64,000 nt of DNA from Methanothermobacter sp. (lineage in GTDB: Archaea; Methanobacteriota; Methanobacteria; Methanobacteriales; Methanothermobacteraceae). Within the stretch, counting starts at the first letter, position 1. Every line of letters starts with the position of its first letter. The stretch lies in contig NZ_JASFYG010000001.1 of NCBI RefSeq assembly GCF_030055435.1, positions 309,615-373,614 on the forward strand, in the 5' to 3' direction. The notes below the pieces were generated by a model. That model saw only the letters and a list, made by a program, of their open reading frames with translations, was not told the origin of the DNA and did not search any database. Positions 8,751-18,467 of this stretch are shown in pieces. The translations under genes were made by a program, and so were the position numbers.

Positions 8751-9704
8751 ATGAATGGACCTTGGGTAGAGAAGTACAGACCACAGAAACTTGATGATAT
8801 AGTTGGCCAGGAACACATAATACCACGCCTCAAACGCTACGTTGAAGAGAAGAGCATGCCGAACCTCATGTTCACGGGGCCTGCTGGTGTTGGTAAAACA
8901 ACAACGGCCCTTGCCCTTGCAAGGGAGATCCTCGGGGATTACTGGAGGCAGAACTTCCTGGAGCTAAACGCCTCAGACGCCAGGGGCATAGATACCGTGA
9001 GGACCAGCATAAAGAATTTCTGCCGTCTGAAACCTGTGGGGGCGCCCTTCAGGATAATATTCCTTGACGAGGTTGACAACATGACAAAGGACGCCCAGCA
9101 TGCCCTCAGGAGGGAGATGGAGATGTACACCAAGACATCCTCATTCATACTCTCCTGTAACTACTCCTCAAAGATCATAGACCCGATACAGTCAAGGTGC
9201 GCCATCTTCAGGTTCCTCCCCCTCAAGGGCCGCCACATAATAAGCCGCCTGGAGTACATCGCAGAGCAGGAGGGCCTGGAATACGAGCCACAGGCCCTTG
9301 ACACGGTGGTCTACTTTGCAGAGGGTGACCTCAGGAAGGCCATAAACATTCTCCAGTCAGCGGCCTCACTGGGTGAGAGGATAACAGAATCCAGCATCTA
9401 CGAGGTGGTCTCAAGGGCCAGGCCAAAGGATGTGAGGAAGATGATAATGACCATCCTGGATGGGAAGTTCATGGAGGCCAGGGACATGCTCAGGGAGATC
9501 ATGGTCCTCCAGGGTATAAGCGGTGAGGACATGGTCACCCAGATCTACCAGGAACTCTCAAGGCTCGCCATGGAGGGATCCATCGAGGGGGAGAGGTACA
9601 TAAAACTCATAGAGGCTGTTGGAGAGTACGACTTCAGGATAAGGGAGGGCGCCAACCCCAGGATACAGCTTGAAGCCCTCCTCGCAAGGTTCCTGGAACA
9701 TTGA
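8751..9704 (+). CDS. rfcS: Replication factor C small subunit
   Basis: AAA+ subunit of the archaeal clamp loader that opens the PCNA ring and places it on primed DNA. The 317-residue protein begins [11 protein letters not shown] (RFC box), with Walker A GPAGVGKT at 43-50, Walker B FLDEVD ending at 109, the arginine-finger SRC motif at 148-150, and the C-terminal collar domain. The ATG at 8751 is chosen because GGTGAT lies just upstream; an in-frame ATG at 8724 has no ribosome-binding site. rfcL follows after 12 bp, so both subunits come from one transcript. Confidence 0.97.
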   Translation: MNGPWVEKYRPQKLDDIVGQEHIIPRLKRYVEEKSMPNLMFTGPAGVGKTTTALALAREILGDYWRQNFLELNASDARGIDTVRTSIKNFCRLKPVGAPFRIIFLDEVDNMTKDAQHALRREMEMYTKTSSFILSCNYSSKIIDPIQSRCAIFRFLPLKGRHIISRLEYIAEQEGLEYEPQALDTVVYFAEGDLRKAINILQSAASLGERITESSIYEVVSRARPKDVRKMIMTILDGKFMEARDMLREIMVLQGISGEDMVTQIYQELSRLAMEGSIEGERYIKLIEAVGEYDFRIREGANPRIQLEALLARFLEH

Positions 9705-9716
9705 GAGGGTGGATCA

Positions 9717-11129
9717 ATGTCATGGACAGAGAAGTACCGGCCCAGGACCTTTGATGAGGTGGCCGGGAACCAGAAGGCCATAGCAGAGATAAAGGAGTGG
9801 ATCAGGGGGTGGAAGGCAGGCGAGCCCCAGCCCCCCCTCCTCCTGGTGGGCCCCCCAGGTACCGGGAAGACAACCATAGCACACATAATAGGTAGGGAGT
9901 TCTCAGACACCCTTGAACTCAATGCCAGTGATAAGCGCTCACAGGATGCCATAATGAGGACTGCCGGTGAGGCGTCAGCCACTCGCTCCCTCTTCAACCA
10001 TGACCTCAAACTGATCATCCTCGACGAGGTGGATGGTATACACGGCACCGAGGACCGGGGGGGTGTCCAGGCCATAAACAGGATACTCAGGGAGAGCAAA
10101 AATCCGATTGTGTTAACCGCCAATGACCCCTACAGCAAGAGACTTCAGAGCATCAAACCAAAGTGTAAGGTCATAAACATCAGGAAGGTCCACACATCAT
10201 CCATAGCCGCGGCCCTGAAACGGATATGCCGGGCAGAGGGTATCGAATGCCCCAACGATGTCCTCAAGGAACTTGCAAAGAGGTCCCATGGGGATCTGCG
10301 TTCTGCCATCAATGACCTTGAGGCGGTGGCCGGTGGTGAGGAGCGGGTTGGTGAGGAACTCCTCAGCATGGGTGAGAAGGACTCCACCTCCAATCTCTTC
10401 GACGCCGTGAGGGCTGTTCTGAAGAGCCGCGACTTCTCAAAGATCAGGGAGGCCATGAGGGTGGATGATGACCCGACACTTGTACTTGAATTCATTGCAG
10501 AGAATGTTCCAAGGGAATATGAAAAGCCCCATGAGATCAGCAGGGCCTATGAAATGCTATCACATGCGGATATATTTTTTGGCCGTGCTGTGAGGAGCAG
10601 GAACTACACCTACTGGCGCTACGCCTCTGATCTCATGGGTCCCGGTGTCGCCCTCGCCAAGGAGAAGACCTACAGGAAATTCGTCAGGTACACAGGTTCA
10701 TCCTCCTTCAGGCTACTCGGGAGAACACGCAAGCGTAGGAGCCTCCGTGACAGTGTTGCAGGTAAGATGGCTGAGAGGATGCACATATCACCCAAGGTTG
10801 CAATTTCAATGTTCCCCTACCTGGAGATAATATTCGAGAACGATGAAATGGCCTATGAGATGAAGGAATTCCTTGAACTCACAGACGAAGAGGTTAAACT
10901 GTTCAGGAAAAGAAAGATAAAGGCTCCCAAAGCGAAGAAGACACGTGAAAAGTCTGATAAAACCGGCCCACTTTACACCCAGAAGAAGAATTCCCAGAAC
11001 ACAGATAAGTACAGTAAGTCATCTAAAGGTAAAATCAGTGAATCCAATGATGATAAATCCTCAAGATCCGATTCAGGTGATGATAAGCCTCGTGAGAAGC
11101 AGACTTCACTCTTCCAGTTCTCAGGGTGA
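9717..11129 (+). CDS. rfcL: Replication factor C large subunit with C-terminal PIP box
   Basis: Large AAA+ subunit of the clamp loader. In 470 residues it shows the RFC opening [17 protein letters not shown], Walker A GPPGTGKT at 45-52, Walker B ILDEVDG at about 101-107, and sensor and lid regions. A long Lys/Ser/Asp-rich tail (about 400-460) ends in a PCNA-interacting peptide, Gln462-x-x-Leu465-x-x-Phe468. The tail is low-complexity and probably a flexible tether. It is the second gene of the rfcS-rfcL operon, started by ATG with GAGAGGGTGGATCA upstream. A T-rich stretch near 11145-11160 may terminate the operon. Confidence 0.97.
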   Translation: MSWTEKYRPRTFDEVAGNQKAIAEIKEWIRGWKAGEPQPPLLLVGPPGTGKTTIAHIIGREFSDTLELNASDKRSQDAIMRTAGEASATRSLFNHDLKLIILDEVDGIHGTEDRGGVQAINRILRESKNPIVLTANDPYSKRLQSIKPKCKVINIRKVHTSSIAAALKRICRAEGIECPNDVLKELAKRSHGDLRSAINDLEAVAGGEERVGEELLSMGEKDSTSNLFDAVRAVLKSRDFSKIREAMRVDDDPTLVLEFIAENVPREYEKPHEISRAYEMLSHADIFFGRAVRSRNYTYWRYASDLMGPGVALAKEKTYRKFVRYTGSSSFRLLGRTRKRRSLRDSVAGKMAERMHISPKVAISMFPYLEIIFENDEMAYEMKEFLELTDEEVKLFRKRKIKAPKAKKTREKSDKTGPLYTQKKNSQNTDKYSKSSKGKISESNDDKSSRSDSGDDKPREKQTSLFQFSG

Positions 11130-11217
11130 TCATTGAATTAATTTACCCCTTATTTTTCCCTGTAAATCCCCCCAATGAACCTCTTTTCTCAGACATTACC
11201 GCAACTGCAAGATATAA

Positions 11218-11838
11218 CTAATCAACCATTTCCCCTATGAACTCAAGGGACTTCCGCATCTTATCCCTGAACTGGGGTACATTATCATTGAAGAACTCCA
11301 TGAACTCCGCCACGGTTGGGTTGTTGGTGATGGTGATTTCAGTGCCGAGCCACGACTCAATCCACCCTGCAGGTACAGTTGAGAGGGGGTATATGACCGT
11401 GGCTGTTGACCTGTGATGGTACCTTATACGCTCACCCCTCACCATGTCCTCAAGTGCCGCTGCAATGGAATGGTCCAGCGTGGCTGGAAGTGCGGTGACC
11501 TCCCCTTCACCGATTTTTATGCCGTACTTTCTTGTGTAGGGCTCGAGGATCACATGGAGGGCATGGGCCATCTCACCTTCGGCCTGGATCCTCACACCCA
11601 CCCTGGGTCGCAGGGTTGATGCAAGGACCCTGGATGCCCTTGAGCATATCTTCTGGAAGACCCCTGACCTTACAACCCTGATCTCAGGGTACCTTGAACT
11701 GAACTCCTCCTCCCTCCTCCTTGAGAACCTTGAGAACCGCAGGTTGTTTATGAGGACCTCATTCTCTGTTACACTTACAAACCTTGTATCCACTCCCAGC
11801 TCGGATAGTGCTCTGAGTATCTCCATTTTACCGGGCAA
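11218..11838 (-). CDS. Conserved hypothetical protein, function not recognised
   Basis: A 206-residue soluble, Arg/Glu-rich protein with no signal peptide, membrane segment or cysteine cluster. The N-terminal 50 residues look like a separate small alpha/beta unit followed by a basic linker (SRFSRRREEEFSSRY). The centre has a repeated-strand region (RPRVGVRIQAEGEMAHALHV) and a segment with two adjacent histidines (RYHHRSTATVIYPL). I do not recognise the family. The start is given as TTG at 11838, which has GAGGATGG upstream; ATG at 11826 is the alternative. It is transcribed away from the FwdC-like gene, sharing an 87-bp spacer. Confidence 0.7.
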   Translation of the reverse strand: MPGKMEILRALSELGVDTRFVSVTENEVLINNLRFSRFSRRREEEFSSRYPEIRVVRSGVFQKICSRASRVLASTLRPRVGVRIQAEGEMAHALHVILEPYTRKYGIKIGEGEVTALPATLDHSIAAALEDMVRGERIRYHHRSTATVIYPLSTVPAGWIESWLGTEITITNNPTVAEFMEFFNDNVPQFRDKMRKSLEFIGEMVD

Positions 11839-11877
11839 GTTACCATCCTCTTGATTGATAGAACAGAGGAATGTATT

Positions 11878-11888
11878 GGTATATAAAT
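11878..11888 (+). promoter_or_regulatory. TATA box of the FwdC-like gene
   Basis: GTATATAAATC lies about 38-48 bp before the ATG at 11926. Transcription would start near 11910, leaving a short leader that includes the strong GGAGGTG ribosome-binding site. Confidence 0.55.
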
Positions 11889-11925
11889 CTGTGGTTGGAG
11901 TAATAAATAATGTGGAGGTGCTCTA

Positions 11926-12849
11926 ATGTTCGGACTCTTTGGAAGGAGGAGGGATGAAAGGGAAGTTATTGAACTTGAACCCGACGGGCCGGTGGACTGC
12001 ATCGCAGATTTCACCTACAACTTCCACTGGCAGCACAGAGGTGAGAAGCTTGACCCTGATGACAGGATCCCCGGTACATCCTGCACCTTCAGGGATGTTG
12101 TTGAACACCTCAAGGGTGGAGGTGAGGTAGTTATAAGGGGGGATGCCGGCCACAGACTCGCCTCAAGCATGGGGGCGGACCTTGCATACTTCGGGGGAAC
12201 CGGTGGCGCCCTGGATACAGGTGTCCTGACCGTTGAGGGGGACGTGGACACCCGTATGGGTATCAGCATGGTCTCAGGCACAATTTATGTGAAGGGGAAG
12301 GTTAAGGACCCTGTGGGGAACGTAGTTGAGGTTAAATCCGATAGGAGGGGATATAAGAAGTTCCTATCAGTAACTGACATCCTTAAATCGGGCCTCAGGG
12401 ACGAAAAACCCGTTAATTTTACATTCACCCCCGGCAGGATGGTCATAGATGATGGTCATATCAGGGACACCCTCTGCGCCAGGCTTGATGTTGACGCCGA
12501 GGTGATCCACAAAGGGGACGTGGACCTATCAACCGGGATACTCATGAGGCGCGGGAAGGTCCGGGTGAATGGTAACGCCGGTAAAAATACAGGGGCGCTC
12601 CTCAGCGGGGGGACGGTTATCATAGATGGTGACTGTGACGACTTCTCTGGCATAGACATGAGGGATGGTTACCTCATAGTGAACGGAAATGCAGGTAAAT
12701 TCATGGGGGCCCAGCGGAAGGGTGGAGTGATACTTGCAAGGGACGGAAAACCTGTCCCCCCAACTTCAGAGCACAAATTAAAGGATGAGGACAAGGAAAT
12801 CCTGCTGGGACTGGGTTTCAGGCCACAGTTATTCCGTAGATTTTCATAG
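11926..12849 (+). CDS. GXGXG-fold protein related to formylmethanofuran dehydrogenase subunit C
   Basis: A 307-residue protein built on the right-handed beta-helix of the glutamate synthase C-terminal/FwdC fold. Repeated Gly-x-Gly-x-x-Gly turns (for example VVIRGDAGHRLAS, YFGGTGGALDTG, VRVNGNAGKNTG, LIVNGNAGKFMGA) appear in two blocks, about residues 65-125 and 180-285, separated by a linker. In FwdC and GltB this fold is a structural spine beside the catalytic domain. No catalytic partner is adjacent here, so its role is unknown. The start has a strong GGAGGTG site. A second GXGXG protein in the window (58427-59116) belongs to the glutamate synthase operon. Confidence 0.78.
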   Translation: MFGLFGRRRDEREVIELEPDGPVDCIADFTYNFHWQHRGEKLDPDDRIPGTSCTFRDVVEHLKGGGEVVIRGDAGHRLASSMGADLAYFGGTGGALDTGVLTVEGDVDTRMGISMVSGTIYVKGKVKDPVGNVVEVKSDRRGYKKFLSVTDILKSGLRDEKPVNFTFTPGRMVIDDGHIRDTLCARLDVDAEVIHKGDVDLSTGILMRRGKVRVNGNAGKNTGALLSGGTVIIDGDCDDFSGIDMRDGYLIVNGNAGKFMGAQRKGGVILARDGKPVPPTSEHKLKDEDKEILLGLGFRPQLFRRFS

Positions 12850-12899
12850 AAAAACCACGTACCCTGAAAAAATTTATAGTCAATGATAGAAAGGTCACC

Positions 12900-13601
12900 A
12901 TGCTTGATATAACCATGACCCTTACAGACTCTGTGATCAGATTCATAGAGGAAACCGGGTATCCCGTTATAGTCTTTCTCATGGCCCTTGAAAGTGCCTT
13001 TATCCCAGTTCCAAGTGAGGTTATAATGCCCTTCAGCGGATACATAGCATGGCAGCAGAATCTGATCCTCACTGGGGTTGTAATTCGGGTGCGCTGGGTA
13101 ACCTTCTGGGTTCTCTTCTGGCCTATATTGCGGGTCTTAAGGGAGGGCGTCCCTTACTGGAGAGGTATGGCCCATACATCATGGTAACAGCTGGCAAGCC
13201 CAGGATGGCCTATGAATGGTTTGAAGGGTATGGGCACGAGGCCGTCCTCATCTCGAGGATGCTGCCGGTTATCAGAACCTTCATATCCCTCCCTGCAGGT
13301 ATAGCCAGGATGAATCTGAAGAAATTCGTTATCTATACATTCGCCGGTTCCCTGCCATGGTGCCTCATCCTTGCATACTGGTTATCTTCTCGCTCCTCGC
13401 TGGACTTCACTGAGGCCAGTGTTCCATGCGCTCGACTACGCCATACTCATCGCCATACCCCTGATCCTCCTCCATTTACAGGAAAAGATGAAATCTAAGG
13501 AACCTCATGTAAGTAAATGGAGAATTCATGTTAAATCTAAATTCTGGAAGCCATGGATGCATGGAAATGTGTTAGGACTATTGAAAATCTTGGAATTATG
13601 A
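12900..13601 (+). pseudogene. DedA-family membrane protein, disrupted by two frameshifts
   Basis: DedA (SNARE-associated/VTT) proteins are membrane proteins tied to lipid flipping and envelope homeostasis. Frame one, from ATG 12900, gives a DedA N terminus (VFLMALESAFIPVPSEVIMPFSGYIA). Near 13087 the reading must change frame to continue GALGNLLGSLLAYIAGLKGG, consistent with loss of one G after ATT. This second frame carries the family's LLERYG, SRMLPVIRTFISLPAG and TFAGSLPWC segments. Near 13380 it must change frame again to reach GYLLAPRWTSLRPVFHALDYA and the final membrane helix. Either a decayed gene or two sequencing errors. A TTTATAG box lies upstream of the start. Confidence 0.85.
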
Positions 13602-13654
13602 AAAAGCCATTAGCAGAGTTAAACAGGAGAAAAACCCAATTATCGTCACACGTT

Positions 13655-13662
13655 AAAAAAAA
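13655..13662 (-). terminator. Oligo-T terminator after the CobN-like gene
   Basis: Eight consecutive T on the minus strand begin 16 bases past the stop of the CobN-like surface protein gene; archaeal RNA polymerase terminates at such tracts without needing a hairpin. Confidence 0.6.
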
Positions 13663-13677
13663 TAAAGGGGGATGAAA

Positions 13678-16600
13678 TTATTTTCTGAGGGGTCCGAAGT
13701 AGTAGCCAACTCCGAGAAGGCAGAAGATTCCAAGTATGCCAAGAACAGCGTAGAGCTGTGTGCTGCCTGATTTCTCCTCTGCCTGTGGGGTTGAGATCTC
13801 ATAGGCACTTCCAGGTTTCTGTTCTGATGCTCCTGCAACACCCGGGGATGATGAGCCTGACTCTGAGGCGGAGGACTGTACCGGAACACCTGCATGGGTG
13901 CCTGGAGATCTTCCTCCTCTTCCTGTGGTTCCATGGGATCCTGTGGTGGTTCCATGATCTGAACCCTGGTTGTTTCCCTGGTCTGTGTCTGTGGAGGTAC
14001 CCCCACCCGTTTCTGTGGAAGTCCCCTCACCCAGCATCTCGGATATTGCTGCAACTTCGGCCCCTGAGAGGGATACAAGTCCCCTTGTATGGGCCTGCCT
14101 CACATAGCGTGCTATCATCTGGAGGGCTGATGCATCAAGCTGTGACCTCACAGAACTGTCAAAGAGGAATGTATCGGCAATCCTCCTCCAGACATCGGCT
14201 GATGCCACGTCCACGAGGGCATCACTCATGAAGAGGTCCCTCACCTGCAGTGCTATTGATGCGCTGCCAGATGGACCCTCACGCAGTTTGCCCTGGATCC
14301 ATGCGGGGTTGAGGAGTGTCACTGCAAGGTCATCGTAGGCTGACTCCTGGAGGGTCCTTATGATGGGTGTTCCGTAGGCTGTTTTTGCAATGTAGCTGTT
14401 TATGTTTCTCCCTGTGAGGTAGTTAACCATGAAGTTCACGGTGACCGAGACCCTGTAGAGGCAGGTTCCCTCGCCGGGTGCCCTGTAGGGCATTATCACC
14501 ATGCTGGCGTCAACTGTACGAAGGAGTGACTCCAGGAGTTTTGGGCTCTGGAGGCCGTTGAGGTCCCTTCCATAGGCATACGAGTAGTAGCTGAGGTAGG
14601 TCTCTGCAAGCTCTTCGGCTGTCCAGTCATCCCGTGACCAGAGTATCCTGTCGACACCTGCACCATGGGGGTCTGCACCAGGTGGCAATCCAAAGATCCT
14701 GGTCCTTGCAAGCCTGTCAGCCATTGCATCGGCCGCTGAACTGTTCATCCCTGAGGCCACCAGTTCACTGTAGATGCCTGATCTGAGGGCAAGGTAGTGT
14801 TTTCGCACATAGTTCATCTCAGATGACTCGTTGAGGTTCGCTATCCTCTTAATTGTATTGTCTATGACGTCCATTGCCCCTGGGATCGCCCCTCGGAAGT
14901 TGTGGAAGTCGCTTATCACAACATCGATCCTTGGCCTTCCAAGTTCACTGAGTGGGATGATCTCTGTCCCGATGAGTGCTCCGCTCTCATAGACCGGTTT
15001 AACACCCAGGAAGTAGAATATGGCTGCGATGCTCTGTCCACCGGTTGATATAATGTCACCTATATCCACGGCAACGGTTTCAGGGTACCTTCCACTGTTT
15101 GCCTCCCTGTGGCGTTTAAGCATCTCCTCTGCAGCCCTTGATCCCATCACCACCGCTGCGGGGTCAGGGATGGATGATGGGTCAAAGGTGTACATGTTCC
15201 GGCCTGTTGGAAGCGCCGCAAGGTTGATTATGGGGCTTCTCGCTGGAGCTGGCTGTATGAATTCCCCGTTGAGGGCCCTCAGGAGTGAGGCCATCTCGTT
15301 ACTGGCACTCATGATGAGAAGGTTTCTTATCTCATCCCTCCTTGCCGTTCTGTTTGCAGGGTCAAAGGATATGATTGCATCAAGGAACCTCTCAAGGGTT
15401 TCACTGTCAGGGAGCTCCCCGAAGGTGTGGAGCCCGTAGGGCATGAGGATCTCTGTGAGCTCATGGAGGTACTCCTCAAGTCTCAGTCTGAGGACACTGA
15501 AGGGGGTTGAGTTACTCACGTTGAGCCTCACTTCGAGGCCAGCCCTCTTCACACCATCCCTTATGAGGGATTCCAGGACGTTCATCCTGTCCCTATCCCC
15601 TGATGCCTCTGCAGTGCTGTAGGATCCCAGGAGGTCTGCAAGTTCCTGGTATACGCCGTAGAGTTCAGTCCTCATGACCGGTGGTATGAGGTATGAGATG
15701 GTAACGGCGTATGCCCTCCTCTTGGCAGGGTTTATAACGGCCTCAAGGGGGTCCTCCATCTTGAGGAGGTGTATGTTGGGGATGGATCCTATGAGGGTGT
15801 TTGGCCAGTCATCCTCTGTCATGGCATTCACATGGCCCGGTAGCAGCTCCAGTGTCCCGTGCTGCCCCACGTGTACCACTGCGTCGGCCCTGAATCCATT
15901 CTGAAGCCAGAGGTAGAAGGCTATGAACTGGTGTGTCGGTGGTAGTGTGCCGTTGTTGAGTGTACCGTTCCACCTCCAGACCGGCTGCGGACCCATAAAC
16001 ATGTTGCCGAGCATGAAGCCGGGGATCACAATGCTGCTGTTGTAGACCATGATGTTACCTGGAGCCGGACCCCACATTGCCTCAACCTGGCGCCTGAGGG
16101 TTACCGGGAGCTTTGAATACCACCTGAGGTACTCTGAAACCGGCACCGTGATGCATCCAGCCTCAACCAGTTTCCGGAGTTCTGACTGTGTCATGTTCCT
16201 GGGGTTTCTTCCAGCCCTGTTTATGAGTTCATAGATGTACTCGGGGGTCAGATTTCCGTTTCCAGTGGTGTAACCTGCTGCCCTCATTGCAAGGAGTATG
16301 TTGCTCAGACTGCCGTAGAGGTTGAGGCCATTGGTTGCCGGCATCCCCTCATCATGGGTGCTGTCAAAGTAGACGATGGCCACCCTCTTGTCACTGTTCA
16401 CCTTCTTCCGGAGATTCACCCAGGCAAGTGTTCGCTCAACCAGCTGGTTTATCCCGGGCTCATAGGCCACGTATTCCTTGAGTGTGACCCCGGTTAGCGG
16501 GTCAGGGTCAGAGACCCTGTTACCACCTATAAGTATGGGTTCTATTCGCCCCTGCATCTCAAACATGGCGAGCCAGTAGTACTCCAGGCCCCTGAGGCCC

Positions 16601-17622
16601 TGCTGTCTGCTGCTGTTTATGTAATCATCCAGTGAGGTCTGCAGGAACACCGGGAGCGGGCCCTGAACAGGTACGTTGAGGTCAGTGAAGAAGGTTATGG
16701 TCTGGTTGTCTGGCCAGTAACCGAACTGTACACAGGCAACAAGGGCGTCAATCACCGAACTGTTGTTGACCATGAAGAAGCGCCTCGAGGCCCCTATGGG
16801 GTCTGAACAGTAGAAGTAGGGTATCACGTTGAGTCCCTTTGCCTCGAGTTTCTGTATGAGGGTCTCATAGACGTCCATGTTACCCGATAGGTAGTATCGG
16901 TTCAGTATAGCAACCCCCACCCATGGGGCCCCTGGCCTGTAGAGGGTGGTGTTCATGTACCATTCTGTGTAGGATTCTCTGTCTGTGTAAACACGTGGTG
17001 CCAGTGGATGGTAGAGGAAGTCCTGCATTCCAGGTACCAGTTTTGTGTCGTTTGCAGTGAGGTTAACGGCCCCGCTGAGCCTCAGGACCTCCAGGAGCGT
17101 CCTCTTTATGTTCTCCCGTGAGAGTGCAGGTGCTGCCACCGGACCATAGGCTGGAAGGTTGGTTACATTAACACCTGTCACGTTGGGTTTTACAGGGCCC
17201 AGGACGAATATTCGCGCCCCAGGTTTCATGCTGGCTGCGAGGGCCTGGAAGTCGACTGCTGCATCGAATTCCGTCCCATAGCTCATCCCTGTCACCGGGT
17301 AACCGGGTCTTGTGAAGAGGAAGAATATATCTGCGTTCTTCACGTCATTTTTGAACTGGCTGGATGCCGTTGAGTTGAGGTTGAAGGTGTCCATGGTGTA
17401 TATTTTCAGACTGAAGTTGTATCCAGCGGGGAGGAGGTCGTTGTGGTATGCGTCGTTCATTATGGGGTCGACGGTTCCCACCACGCAGCCTGTGAGGAGC
17501 ACCACCATGTTTGTATCCTTCAGCATCTTTGACTCTGTTGTGTTGGTGTCGTTGTCTGCCGCTGAGACTGATGGAACTGAAACAATGAGCAGAATAAGTG
17601 CTATCAGCAGAAACTTCTTCAT
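13678..17622 (-). CDS. Surface-anchored CobN/magnesium chelatase H-like protein (1314 residues)
   Basis: CobN family members are the large subunit of ATP-dependent cobalt or magnesium chelatases. This one is unusual in being exported. Residues 1-22 are a signal peptide (MKKFLLIALILLIVSVPSVSA). A long CobN-like body follows (HVGQHGTLELLPGH and neighbouring segments match the family). About residues 1195-1285 are a Ser/Thr/Gly-rich linker, and residues 1287-1308 are a membrane anchor followed by a short basic tail. Many Asn-x-Ser/Thr sites suggest glycosylation. A soluble chelatase needs AAA+ partners in the cytosol; none can act outside, so metal or tetrapyrrole binding or scavenging is more likely (inference). 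The start has AAAGGAGGTG upstream. Confidence 0.88.
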   Translation of the reverse strand: MKKFLLIALILLIVSVPSVSAADNDTNTTESKMLKDTNMVVLLTGCVVGTVDPIMNDAYHNDLLPAGYNFSLKIYTMDTFNLNSTASSQFKNDVKNADIFFLFTRPGYPVTGMSYGTEFDAAVDFQALAASMKPGARIFVLGPVKPNVTGVNVTNLPAYGPVAAPALSRENIKRTLLEVLRLSGAVNLTANDTKLVPGMQDFLYHPLAPRVYTDRESYTEWYMNTTLYRPGAPWVGVAILNRYYLSGNMDVYETLIQKLEAKGLNVIPYFYCSDPIGASRRFFMVNNSSVIDALVACVQFGYWPDNQTITFFTDLNVPVQGPLPVFLQTSLDDYINSSRQQGLRGLEYYWLAMFEMQGRIEPILIGGNRVSDPDPLTGVTLKEYVAYEPGINQLVERTLAWVNLRKKVNSDKRVAIVYFDSTHDEGMPATNGLNLYGSLSNILLAMRAAGYTTGNGNLTPEYIYELINRAGRNPRNMTQSELRKLVEAGCITVPVSEYLRWYSKLPVTLRRQVEAMWGPAPGNIMVYNSSIVIPGFMLGNMFMGPQPVWRWNGTLNNGTLPPTHQFIAFYLWLQNGFRADAVVHVGQHGTLELLPGHVNAMTEDDWPNTLIGSIPNIHLLKMEDPLEAVINPAKRRAYAVTISYLIPPVMRTELYGVYQELADLLGSYSTAEASGDRDRMNVLESLIRDGVKRAGLEVRLNVSNSTPFSVLRLRLEEYLHELTEILMPYGLHTFGELPDSETLERFLDAIISFDPANRTARRDEIRNLLIMSASNEMASLLRALNGEFIQPAPARSPIINLAALPTGRNMYTFDPSSIPDPAAVVMGSRAAEEMLKRHREANSGRYPETVAVDIGDIISTGGQSIAAIFYFLGVKPVYESGALIGTEIIPLSELGRPRIDVVISDFHNFRGAIPGAMDVIDNTIKRIANLNESSEMNYVRKHYLALRSGIYSELVASGMNSSAADAMADRLARTRIFGLPPGADPHGAGVDRILWSRDDWTAEELAETYLSYYSYAYGRDLNGLQSPKLLESLLRTVDASMVIMPYRAPGEGTCLYRVSVTVNFMVNYLTGRNINSYIAKTAYGTPIIRTLQESAYDDLAVTLLNPAWIQGKLREGPSGSASIALQVRDLFMSDALVDVASADVWRRIADTFLFDSSVRSQLDASALQMIARYVRQAHTRGLVSLSGAEVAAISEMLGEGTSTETGGGTSTDTDQGNNQGSDHGTTTGSHGTTGRGGRSPGTHAGVPVQSSASESGSSSPGVAGASEQKPGSAYEISTPQAEEKSGSTQLYAVLGILGIFCLLGVGYYFGPLRK

Positions 17623-17687
17623 TTTTTCACCTCCTTTAAATTTTTAATAATTTGCTGATTCAATATCGTAAAGAGATTTGATGGGAT

Positions 17688-17698
17688 TCTATTTAAAT
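17688..17698 (-). promoter_or_regulatory. TATA box of the CobN-like gene
   Basis: On the minus strand GATTTAAATAG lies about 65-75 bp before the ATG at 17622. This predicts a start of transcription near 17665 and a leader of about 43 bases that carries the strong AAAGGAGGTG site. Confidence 0.45.
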
Positions 17699-17799
17699 CT
17701 TAATTAAAATATTCTAAGTATGAACAATTTAAAAAAGAGTAGGTCAAAAGTAATACCTGATTCATGTTTTAAATGAAATGATTTCTCATATGGTAAGCC

Positions 17800-17949
17800 A
17801 AAAAAAGATTCAATCAAGGACTATCTTCTCAAAATACCCATCCAACCTAAAATCAAAAAAAGATTCAATCAAGGACTATCTTCTCAAAATACCCATCCAA
17901 CCTAAAATCAAAAAAAGATTCAATCAAGGACTATCTTCTCAAAATACTC
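17800..17949. repeat. 55-bp tandem repeat, 2.7 copies, of the DUF483 gene 3' end plus terminator
   Basis: Units start at 17800, 17855 and 17910 with an exact 55-bp period. On the minus strand each unit holds the last nine codons of the DUF483 gene, its TGA stop, a T7 tract and an ATTTTAGG spacer. Only the rightmost unit (17910 onward) belongs to the real gene; the other two are downstream copies. The copies are nearly identical, so the amplification is recent or actively maintained. Confidence 0.97.
17910..17917 (-). terminator. Oligo-T terminator of the DUF483 gene, triplicated
   Basis: A run of seven T (minus strand) directly follows the stop codon TGA-ATC at 17920. Because it lies inside the 55-bp repeat, the tract occurs three times in a row, about 55 bp apart. 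Confidence 0.65.
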
Positions 17950-18465
17950 ATCATATGCCAGATGAAAATGCGGGAGCTTCATGCGGAGTTCATCCTCAAG
18001 TTCAAGTATCCTCTTAAACTCCTCCATGTCTGCAAAGGCTATGAGATTCCTCTCCCATGCCTCCCTGCATCTGAGGCTACAGGGTATGAAACCTGATGGT
18101 AGCACAAGGGCGCATTTACCCGGGGGAACCTCAAGTTCATCCACCTCTGCAAGGTGATCCTCATCAATCGCATACCTGGTGTTCTCAGAGAAGCTCTTTA
18201 TGCAGCACTCAGGGTAGCCAAGGAGTCTCCCTATGTTCTCATCATCACCCCTGTACACACCAAGTTCCGTGGATATCATGGGATCCAGGGCAGGCCTCAC
18301 AGGCGGATTGTACCGTGAGGTTATCTCAATCTGCAGCTGGAGCCTCGACATGAGCTGGTTGAACTGGAAGTCATCCATACGGCAGACGACCTTCAGGCAG
18401 TCCCTGCATCCATCTTCCCTTATCCTCAGTATCCTCTCATAGATCCTCTCTAGCATGAAAACCAC
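17920..18465 (-). CDS. DUF483 family protein
   Basis: A 181-residue archaeal protein of unknown function recognised by the cysteine motif GYPECCIKSF (about residues 81-92) together with other Cys residues (CRDCLKVVC near the N terminus, CSLRC near 130), suggesting a metal or Fe-S site. The C-terminal third is acidic and helical (EFKRILELEDELRMKLPHFH). The GTG at 18465 is chosen because AGAGGTAGAT precedes it; ATG at 18456 is the alternative. It begins two bases after the arfC stop, so it is probably an operon partner of this flavin/F420 biosynthesis gene. Its 3' end is the source of the tandem repeat at 17800-17949. Confidence 0.8.
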   Translation of the reverse strand: MVFMLERIYERILRIREDGCRDCLKVVCRMDDFQFNQLMSRLQLQIEITSRYNPPVRPALDPMISTELGVYRGDDENIGRLLGYPECCIKSFSENTRYAIDEDHLAEVDELEVPPGKCALVLPSGFIPCSLRCREAWERNLIAFADMEEFKRILELEDELRMKLPHFHLAYDEYFEKIVLD

Positions 18466-18467
18466 AT

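Noticed and set aside
17800..17949. CRISPR array
   Set aside because: The 55-bp units are directly contiguous with no variable spacers, and they consist of the neighbouring gene's 3' end.
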